Shown here: positions 25,916 to 36,100 of the stretch, piece after piece | Layout of the letters: the number at the start of each line of letters is the position of its first letter | Position numbering within the stretch: position 1 is the first letter of the stretch | From: Lineus longissimus | Lineage: Eukaryota > Nemertea > Pilidiophora > Heteronemertea > Lineidae | Assembly: GCF_910592395.1 (NCBI RefSeq) | Contig: NC_088320.1 | Coordinates: forward strand, 3,720,001 to 3,784,000 | DNA: 64,000 nt | Direction of reading: 5' to 3' | Translations under genes and position numbers: made by a program | The notes under the pieces: generated by a model | The model's database searches: none | Told to the model about the DNA's origin: nothing | Seen by the model: only the letters and a program-made list of their open reading frames with translations

Positions 25916-28900
25916 TCACTGTTCATGCTCCTTTATGAATTCTCTGATCATCGTCTCTGCTTGTTGTCTGTTTACCATCTTGTTTGCCTTGCCTTGGAAA
26001 CGACCATTCTTCCCGGCACCCTTTCCATCAAGAATCCCAGCAACCCTGAAAAAGACAGAATAAGTTCAATGTAAGATTAGAGTCATTTTTTACCAAAGAC
26101 AGGGCATTCAAGGAGGATACTGCATGGCAATTGAGATGGTTCCCACAATGAATTTTCAATAGACCTTCTGATAGTTTCAAGGCCAGATGTGGTTCCGCTT
26201 CTGAATACCTGTCTTGCTGCCTCCAGAACCACTCCAGAGTGCGTCCTACCAGGTTGTCCTGCTCAGAGCTTTTCATTGTCCCTCGAACAAAATCTCGGTA
26301 TGGTGACAGAAGCTTCTCTATTGCAGGTCCCAAACTCTGGAACCAACTCCCAGCCCCCATCAGATCAATCACTGATCTGATGCAATTCAAGTCCGCCCTA
26401 AAGTCCTGGCCATTTTTCATGTAGGTGTTTTTCTTGCGCTTTGAGCAGGGCAACCTGGAAGGGTGCACTACAAATCATGTATTGTATTGTATATCTCACT
26501 GGACAATATGTAGTTGGGATTCAGCAATCAGTCTATATCAGCTCAGCCACATGGGTGCAGCAGTTCTGTCACAATCACATCTACATCAGCTCAGTCACTC
26601 CAGTGTATGAAGCGAGAGAGAAGACAACATGATTAGAACTCACTTTGGCCCAAGATCTTTCAGTACATCATCAGACCCGGCTAACAAGAACAAGCCTTGA
26701 GCTTTTTCATCTCCCACTGTGAGAAACTTCAGCACCTTGTCATCATTTATCTCATTCACGACAATATTCATAAATTCATTATCTCCCTCTTTCCTGAAAA
26801 TAAGAAAGCAAAATATTTCATAATGAATATGCTTCAAAATGAGATAATGAGGCATGATTGGAGGTAACTGAGTAACCCCCCCCCCCCCCCCCCCCTGCCA
26901 CTTACCGGTATAAGCTCTACATTTTAAAGAGAGCAGCTTAAGCTCTAACCCAGTTAACAGCCAATTTAAGTACTTTGATTGACTCAGCAAATTCATAAGT
27001 ATTCTTACCTGTGAAGCACAAATAGGCCGTCTTTATTTTCTCTCTGCTTGAATTTCTCAGCCTCCATAACAGCCATCTCTCGCAGTAAGGTTAATGCAGT
27101 CTGAAGAGACAACAAAAAAAGGCAACTATAGATAAGTTTTTTAGTGTGGGACAGTGCTTTAGATGGTGGGAACCTGGAAGACTTTGATAAATAGGCCAAC
27201 TACCACCAGAAGTTAGTTTTTAGAGGATGACTTAAGAGGTTAGAGTGACGGTCTAGAAGACTTTAACGAATAGGCAAACTACAATGTAGAAGTTGAATTT
27301 TTTTTAGAGGACAGTCAGAGAGACCCTCACCTTATTTGCCTGCTTGCTATTTTTCAGCAGTTTATCCACAAGTTCGGCATGCTGCTCAGGCGCTCCTCTC
27401 AACAAATTTGTCAGCGCTTTCTCGTTCTCATAACATTGTCCCAGATAATTCAACAGTCTATCACCGGCTACGAATATAAGATTTGTTTTTCCCTTTTTGC
27501 CCTTCTCACATGCCAGTAACTTGATAGCCTGTAGAAAAGAAATACAGAAAATAGGTTACAAGAAGCTTTCTTATACCCTTTCTCATGTCTCTAGAGTTGA
27601 CCTTACGGGTAAGCCTAAGGGCTATGAACTTGAAAAGACTAAAATATGGTGACCTTATGTTTTATGTATGATCCTGTCTGGACCTGCACGCTACCGTTGC
27701 ACAGCCAAATAGAATAGAGAATTTCAGGTTTTGCAACTTGAGTCTCATTCAATGATTGTGAAGAGCAAGGGATATAAATCTGTAAATGAATTCTTCTTCG
27801 CCTTTTATGTTCATATTTTGAGATGACCACTAGGAAATCAGTCCTTTGTCAGTAACAAAGTCAGCATAACTCAGTACATCCAGAATCTGGGTTGCCAATT
27901 TGATGTGCTTACCTGCAAATGACCTAAGTTTGACACATGAGTACCACAGCACATATTGCTCTCGATTCCCTCTATTGTGACGACCCTCACAGGACCCTCA
28001 TGGTCGTCTGGCAAGCCTCGAGTACGGACCTAAAGTAATAGATATTGAACTGTATTTAGACATCAAAAAGCTATAAACAACCTGATGACTTTATTGTCAC
28101 ATCCCTATGATGGCCACAAAAGATTTTAAAGTGATCAAAAACAAAAGTAAACGATCATACCTCTGCTAGAGCAGGATCATCCTTGCCCTGATAAAGCAGT
28201 GGATACATCGCGACAGATGAGCGAATCTTCTCATTCACCAGACTCTCTAACTCTTGTCGCTGCTTCACAGTCACTGCTGGCGTGTCCAGTTCGATGGAGG
28301 AGACCTTCTCACCGAGATTCCTTCAAATTTGAGAACATTCATATTAGGCTCTAGAAAGACCTTTGCCCCTACAACACCAAGCCTCCAGATAAACTGCTTA
28401 GAACTTGCAGCACAGAGGGAGGGTTCATGGCCATCTTGAACCTGCATCAACGACCACAGCATGGCGACTCTGTGTATCTGGCCCACCCCCTCCAGCTCCT
28501 GCATCTCCCTTTAAACTTTAGATAGATCGTTTTAAGCAACAAATAAAAAGGATCTCACCAAGACGTTGTGGGGTACCCAAAGGTTTGGTCCGCTATAGCA
28601 GTGATGAGATGTTGACCTGAATGTTGCTGCATGTGATCAAACCGCCTCCTCCAATCAAGTTGAACATGGACTTCTGTACCTGGGTCAATTGGTGAACGGG
28701 TGAAGTGGACAGCTTCGACACCTCTTCTAATAACGGACAGAACATCGACATCATTGATGGTCCCTCGATCATCGGGCTGAAATTATCAACTGATTGATAT
28801 GGTGACGATTGCAACTCTATAGTCCATAGCGGAAAGATGGCACACCCAAGCCTTGGCCATTTCACATAGTAAACACAGCATTTGAACAAGATGATTTCCT

Positions 28901-29431
28901 GTAGTTGCACTATATGTAAGTGACAAGCATTCATGTCTGAAACTGAAAATAGATGTATAGGGCCTACCTGTCCTCCGCCTTCAGGGAATAAAACTGTGTC
29001 TTCCAATATGATTTCAAAGCCATTGATATTTTCTTTCTTCCCATTGACCAATAATTTAGTTTTATGGGGTTCACATGACTTGACAGTTGTAGTCAACTGA
29101 AATGGAAAAACATACAATTGATTCAACATTTTGTACACATCATGTACATTTTGTACACATCATGTACATTTTGTACACATCATGTACATTTTGTACACAT
29201 CATGTACATTTTGTACAGAAGAGATACGGTGGGACAGAAAATCGGACAGATCCACACCTCAATTTTGCAACTAAACAAGCAGCAGTGGTAACAAATTGCA
29301 TGCACTTTGTAGAGTACAAAATGGTTAACATAATCATGTATCTTTTCAAGAGATTTATTGCGCGAAAATAACTCTAAAAGCGAGAGTTTTACCTGTTTCA
29401 AATACGAATCTTTCTGACAGGCGAGTGCCAT
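25916..29431 (-). CDS. AARSD1: Alanyl-tRNA editing protein AARSD1
   Basis: Exons in transcript order: 29393-29431, 28968-29096, 28559-28776, 28161-28320, 27913-28029, 27331-27528, 27009-27100, 26644-26793, 25916-26045. They join in frame to about 410 aa, close to the roughly 412 aa of the human protein, and align along its full length from MALACQKDSYLKQ to a QQAETMIREFI ending. This is the stand-alone AlaX-type editing domain that hydrolyses Ser-tRNA(Ala) in trans and prevents serine-for-alanine errors. The expected zinc ligands are present: HSGQH (H108, H112) and CCGTH (C209, H213). The motif EDTVLFPEGGGQ lies at the end of exon 2. No aminoacylation domain is encoded, as expected. The start was chosen by alignment; an in-frame ATG 28 codons upstream is less likely. 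Start codons of this gene and the MBD5/6 gene are about 760 bp apart, head to head. Confidence 0.93.
26150..26500 (+). mobile_element. LINE reverse-transcriptase C-terminal remnant in AARSD1 intron
   Basis: The plus-strand frame at 26239-26424 ends with RSFSIAGPKLWNQLPAPIR followed by a K-S-A-L-K stretch. This is the signature of the C-terminus of CR1/L2/Jockey-like reverse transcriptases. Upstream sequence appears frameshifted. About 60 bp downstream the sequence ends in short ATTGT repeats (near 26480-26490), a typical LINE tail. It lies antisense inside the last AARSD1 intron and is a dead 3' fragment. Confidence 0.65.
26876..26895 (+). repeat. Poly-C tract (C20)
   Basis: Twenty consecutive C residues lie in the seventh AARSD1 intron; the transcript (minus strand) would carry G20, which can form a G-quadruplex. 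The length may be affected by sequencing or assembly error. Confidence 0.8.
29125..29216 (+). repeat. 20-bp minisatellite in AARSD1 intron 1
   Basis: The unit ATTTTGTACACATCATGTAC is repeated about four and a half times with essentially no divergence, just upstream (transcript sense) of exon 2. The repeats are homogeneous, so the array is either young or being homogenised. Confidence 0.9.
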
Positions 29432-30190
29432 CTTGAATCTCGGGTCTCGCGAGTGGCGGACGAGAGCGATTTTGCCCGATTGCGCATGCTCAGAACCAAT
29501 CCAGCCATTTTCCATCTAAAAATAAATGAAATGTTGAAAACATTTGAGTAAAAAACACCGCTTTATTGGATAAATATGGGAAAATATGGAGGTAGATTAT
29601 CAAAAACATAAATAGAAACTAATTGTATTTCAATGAAATTAAGTAATCGGTGATCGCATAGTGCGATTAGGCTACTTTTGATAGGTAGTGCAGAGGTGTA
29701 TGTGTGCAGTTTTCATGTTGTCTGTCCCAAGTTGAGTGTGTGTTGACTTTCTCTTTTCTGTGATGTCTGGAGTCGTCCTTACAGATTGCCCCTGCCAAAA
29801 TACGACGGTCTGGTGTTAGCACATTAGTGTATTTGCATTTGTGGTCCATGTAGATTCATTGAAAGTAGAGAAATTTTCCCCAGAAACTTTGAAGGCCCAG
29901 TTGGAGGGTCTGTTTACAGGTATTGCTGTAGCCCCAGACCTACTTACCTGGTTCAACTTGCATACTTCTAGTGTTCAAAACTTTTCAATCACCCTTTTTT
30001 ACCTGCATTCGGTAAATAATTCCTTAACCTGGCAAAGACCCCAAGAGTCGCTATGCCATTACTCCTATAGTATGTTGCATATTGACAGCATTCTCTTAGT
30101 CTTGCTGACTGCAGCTGTGTGTTGTAAAATCGTTAGGCCTATCATTCAGTCATGTGTTCTTTATTTCAGAGTGTTGATGGTGGATGATGA
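29432..30190. promoter_or_regulatory. Shared head-to-head promoter region (AARSD1 / MBD5/6)
   Basis: The minus-strand AARSD1 start and the plus-strand MBD5/6 start face each other across this interval. A candidate untranslated first exon for the plus-strand gene ends at 29919 (ACAG then GTATTG), and the next exon begins at 30170 after TATTTCAG. No TATA box or known element was recognised. The bidirectional-promoter reading is inference from spacing. Confidence 0.4.
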
Positions 30191-33100
30191 ATGTCCTACA
30201 TCGGTGTAGGTTGTCTTCGAGCAATGGAAATTCAAGATGATCACCATCAGGAAACCATTAAACCAGGCCGGGGTCTCCAGCATCTACCAGGAAAGGTCAA
30301 CCATTTCTTTGGGCCATACCCCGGACCCCAGGTATAGTTTGAAAACAACAGTGTTCTAGAATCACATCAACACGAAACTTCACTAATCAGGACAGAATTC
30401 AATAAGTGTTGCTGACATGTTTCTTCTCCAACAATCGGCATACGTAATTACTACTAGTACTATTGTAGAATCTACTTGGTAGAAAGAATATCATTCATGA
30501 TAATGCTGCAGCCATCATTAACAATGTATGACCCAAGTTCTTTTTGTTGTTTTCAGGTAGCTGCTGAGATGTTTGGGCAAATCCATCCAAAAGACGGCAA
30601 CCATGGTTTTATGATGAACGGTCCCCATGGTCACATGACACAGCAAGTCGCGTTCGATCCATCTCAAGGTGCTCAGCATGCAAACATCCGTCATGCAATG
30701 AACATGCAGCCAGGAACGTTTGTCCCTCATAATCGCCAGAATGCGGCTATGTTCTTGCAGGGGGCATATGGGCAAGGTCCAACCGGGATTCACGTTGGTT
30801 ATCACAACCAACCACATGTCAACCAAGGACAGCAAAATTTTCAATTTGCTAATCACACCGGTCACAGTCCAAACCAGATGACTCTAAACTTACAGCCTTG
30901 TCATAATTTTAGTTACGGTTGTGCTGTCGAGAAAAACCAAGGAACTGCGGGGATTCCACCAATACAAAACGTTTTTCAGAACAATATACCAACAGAATTT
31001 AACCAATTATATCATAGGAATCAACCCAATGCAAGTTATGTGCCAAATCCTGTTGGAAACGCCCAAGGCTCTCAAATTATGCAGCATCCCCCTCATAATC
31101 CTAATATTCCGGTATCTGTCCATAGTTCATTTACTTTGCCATATACAGTTGCATCGTCGGGCATCCCCGCTTCCGCCATGTTGAATGTAAGTCATGTGAC
31201 TTCATCTGTCCTCCCCACAACTGATACCTCAAAATCTGAATGCGACGGTGATATCACCAGCCGAAAAAGTTCAGAGTCCTGTGATCAGCAGAGTTCAGGA
31301 TACGGGAGTGGATTGGATAATAATTCCAGCGGTGAAGTCCATGGTTCATGTGGGAATGACAGTTATCCTCCTGCGGGTTGCGATTCATCTCGGACTATGC
31401 CATGTGCTAGTGTGACTGTGACATCAGCTGGTGTCCCTTCTCAAAGTGGATCAGTGTGCTCTGCTGAATTTGTGATAAGTTCGAATGTTGCGGCAATTCC
31501 TAATCACGTAGCTGCAGTCGCGCTACAGTCTGGACCTGTGCACGCAGCGGTTGTCCCCTCTAGTATTGGACTGCCTCAACAAAATGAACAAGTTCTGCCC
31601 ATTCCTGGATCTCAGCCCGTACGGACGTACCAGTTTGGATCTGAAATCCCTGCCATTGAATACACAACTGGATTGGACTCGGATGCTCAATCGAATAAAA
31701 TTGTTGCTGAGATGGTTGCAGGGTTACATGCGGATCATCAGTTAAGAACTTGTGCTACAACATGTGCTGCTCTCTCTGTGAATATTCCAGTATCAATCCA
31801 AGTTGGGATGCAGAATATACCCGGCAGTACGAAACCTATGAACCCTCATTATAACATAACAAATCCGTATGGTGGTTATAATATAAACAACCCTACCAAT
31901 CGCCAAGCAGAGGCAATACCGTACCAAAGTTTATCGTGCCAAACTACCGTGACTGCTTCGACGTTTACAAAACCATATGTACCCCCGAGTACACAATATA
32001 ATAACATTCAGAACCAGCATTTTGTGAATAACCCCCAACACTTTTCTGCCCAGCAGGGACTGCAATTCCCTCACCATCAAACTGCAATGGTGAATTTACA
32101 GAACTTGCCAAATCCTATCCAGAGTGGCCAACAAGCACACATGTCACATTCGGTTCAGCCTCCATGTACATGTTCCGCGCCACCTATTGGCAGAGATCCT
32201 AGTTGTATGTATTCGCATCCTGTTGAGAAACCGCACCAAGCTTTGCCGCAGATCTCGTCAATCTTATCAAAGAATTTACCAATGCCTTTGTCGCTGTCGG
32301 GTATATCCACGGGCTCCACCATCAGTTGCGTCACAACCTCTGCCCCTGTTTCAACAACTGTAATCTCAGTGTGCCAGAATCCTGTTTGTTCTGCTAGCGT
32401 TACTCGCAACGCAGGTACTAATGTACAGACAACAAATACGAAAGTGACAACAAAAAAGGAGATGTGTACTTCATGTGTCTCCGCCTGTTCTTGTGCGACT
32501 GTGATGACAGACTCTGTGGTGACTTCGGGTAGCGATCGGTTACATCTAAATGTAAAACAGGAGGATGTATCTACGGAAATGATCAGTGTGCCATTTGGAT
32601 GGAAGAGGGAGCAGGAGCAGGAGAGTAATGCTGTTGTCTACTACAGGTGAGTTGGAATTCGAGATTTGTCTTTGACGATGGGTGGTGTGGTCGAGTGTTC
32701 ATTGCAAGGGGTAAATTGACCATGACAATGAAATTTATATAAATTGTTTGCGAAAATTGTCCTTGGGCACATCTACTCCTTTGAGGACTTTGAATTAACA
32801 CAACGGTCGGCCAATTTTCTAGGTTTTGTAGCATGTTGTGCATGAACACGGGAAGTTCAGCATGTGTACGTGTAGTTCTTATCAATGCCCATGCGTAACC
32901 AGATACATTTCCTGACTCGTTTCTGATTTTTAATGTAACACGGAAGAATGATACTGAATGCACATTCTGTTTGCAGCCCAAGCAATACTAAACTTACCAA
33001 CCAAGAAGATATCCGGGAATATCTCCAAGCTGAGGGGACATGCAAGTGTGGTTTGGAATGTCCTCTGGTTGTTGAAAAAGTGTTCAATTTTGATTCTGCC

Positions 33101-36100
33101 ATATCATCAAAGCCATGGTCAAATGACGATGTTGTTACGACAACAGAACTGGGGACGAAGCTGTGTAATCATAAACGGAAGATCCAGGCCATGGCTACGC
33201 TACATACGACAGCGTCTTTGCAGCGCTCGATGGAGGAGACGGGAGGACCACAACAACGTATGGAAATGAAACTTAAAAATAGAAAAGGTATGCTCAATGT
33301 TTACGACTTGCCTGGTGTTTGCCTCCCAACGCCCTGCTATTGCTACTCCATCAGTGACAGCAAAGCAACATTAGGTAAAGATCTTTTTCCTTCACGGGTA
33401 ATGGCAAAATGCAGTTGCCGTGATAATGACAAGTTTAACTTCACGTATAGGTAAATCTTTCCCTGCTACTGATCTCGTTAACTCACCTCGCTCACTTCGT
33501 TTGTTGTTGCAGATTCTAAGAAGAAGCAGAAGCTTAAATCAAAAGCAAGTCCATATGACGGGGGCGTCCTCGTGTCCCAGCTTCTGGCGCAGCGAGACAA
33601 AATGCAGGAAATCAAACGTAAGAAAGAGGTTCCAGCAGATAAAGTCGGCTCGAACTTCAATCACGATGGATCGGCGTTAAAAACCATGGACTATCTTATG
33701 CAACAGACTAAAGCATTACAGCAACAAATTAAAGACGTAAATTCCGAATGTGTGCCAGTTCAAGGTCATATTGGAGTGATGGGTATGGACTCTATGCCGT
33801 GCCCTTCAGATGGAAAAGACTTACAAGCTAATTTGATGTGCCAACCAGCGAAATCTCCTTACATGCCATCACAGTTGAGTCCAGCAGGGCCAATGGGTCA
33901 TATGGGTCTCGCATCGCAAAGACCTCCTCATGTACAATTTGCAAATGTGCCGCCAGGTCATGGCCAAGTACCAGGACAGTTTCATAATTTTCCGCGGAGC
34001 CCGGGAATGCCTGGGTTCATGGGAAATTTCAGTAATCGTGTACCAAATCCGAACTTTCAGCAAATGCATCAGCAAGGGTTTGGAAGTCCGCCACAAGCAA
34101 TGCCAGGACAGTTTAGCCCTGTTGGTATGGGCTCACCCCCTGGTGGTCACCCTATGCACCAGCAGCAGATGGCGAATATGTTCATGAATCGGCCCGTCAG
34201 TCCGTACTTTCAGCAACAGCAAAACGTGTCGAACGTTTTCTTCTCCGGTCAAATGAACAATCCATTAGAAATTAACCCGTTTAGTTATTTCAATAGCCAG
34301 TGGGAAGAAGAACCGAAATTAAAAAAGAAAAAGAAAAAGGACAAAAGAAAATATAACAGTGTTCTAGATAGGACGGATCCGTGTCCAAACATTGACGTTC
34401 GGCAAATACCGTTGGAAAATATGAAGCAGATGACGTCCGTCGAAAATCCTGTCACATTTTTCCAACAACAACTTGCGATGTCACACAGACAACATTCCAC
34501 TAAGAACGCCCAGGAAAACTGCCAGCGACCAGCTAGCCCTTCACTGTCAAATAAAAGTGCCACTCATTCGGATAAGGTTCCCTCTAGTCCTGCATGTGGC
34601 AGCCAGATGTCACCACGCTCTAATATCTCGATGCCAAAATGTACTGTTGCACCAGCATCTGTGTGTACACCAGTGTCCAGTGTTACAGCATTGTCGACAG
34701 TGGCAACGACAACTGTCACGACGGCCACGTCCGCCATAAAAGTACAAAATACTTTAAGTACGAGTCAAACCAGGACTGTAGCATCTAGTCAGGCATTGGA
34801 CTTAACTAAAACCGGTGATAAGCAAGTTATAAAACCTGAAGCAGAGGAAAAATCTCATGATATCAGTACGAATGCCCATTCAAAGACTAGTACGGCTTCT
34901 TCACTATCTCAGAACTCTTCAAATGCCCAGTCGAGTGTGGGTGCAAAATTCCTTTTGAATTTAGGACAGGCGACGGGGGAATTTCCTGCTAGTAATCTTT
35001 TATCGGCAGCTGCTAGAGCACAAACGGGCATTAGCACGACAAGTCAGGCAAGCGTGCCGGCACAAGGACCGAGCCAGGTTGCTCTTGCCCAGTTTCCCAA
35101 CCTCATGCAGCATCAGAATTTCGGTATGCTACAGGCACAGTTGCAGCAATTACAGCAACAACAACAGTTGGCTAGTGCACTGAACTTAGAGCAGCTCAAA
35201 CAGCTAGGAGCAGCTGCTGGGAACTTTGAACAGTTGAAACAGATGGGTACTGGAGTGAATATTGAACAGTTGAAACAAATATTTGGTGGTGATATGAACA
35301 TGTTGCAAGCATTTATCCAGCAGCAGCAGCTGCAGAGTCTACTGGCTATGCAGGGAGGAATACCGTTCCAGTTGAATTCACCAAACTCCCAGGCATTGGT
35401 TCCAGGATCGCAACAGTACCAGCATCTGATCAACGCGTTTCAGAGTCCCTTGAACGAGAAAGAGCAGACTCCAATACAGATGGTTCAAAACATGATCTCC
35501 GGTCTAGAAGCTACACAGAATGCGTTGGACCAGTCTCTAACCGCAGGGAAAAGTCTACCTTCAGTACTGATGCCGGATATACAAGTTGACCCAGGCGTTC
35601 AGAGTAGTTTAGCAATACCCAGTTTGGCGCAAGACCGCCCAGATGTCAGTGCAGTTCTGTCCAGTACAGCCATGACAAATCACAATGAATCTCAAGTGAA
35701 TATGAGCACAAGTGGTGCATTTTTAGGATCGCCGACGATCAATAGCTCTATGGTTGGGCTACCCAGCAGTTCATCTGCCAGTAATGTCAACTTGGGACTC
35801 CCCATGGTGTCTATGAACTCTTCAATGCCACCAATGACTGTCCCTGTGGTAACTGCTGTGACGAATTCCCTGACGCAGGTCATACCAGCAGTTGGGATAT
35901 CGCAGTCTTTGCTACAACAACCCGTACTTCAAGTCATCAACACACTTGGCTTAACAGCAGTTCAGGCCCCGATGCTTATTCCTAATCAATTGAATCTTCT
36001 AAGCCCAGTCCTTGCAGACAACCAAACTAGTCCTGTCGCTGTGATGAACCAACAACAGCTTGCGGCAGTCATGCAGCAAGCGTTGGCAACCAGTATGGCT

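Noticed and set aside
26028-26468. 146-aa minus-strand frame overlapping the end of AARSD1
   Set aside because: It is antisense to a LINE remnant; the AARSD1 reading frame is fully explained by exons 26644-26793 and 25916-26045.
30476-30556. Possible start MVERISF upstream of the second MBD5/6 coding exon
   Set aside because: The preceding exon 30191-30331 joins in phase through a TTTTCAG acceptor at 30556, so this frame is intronic.
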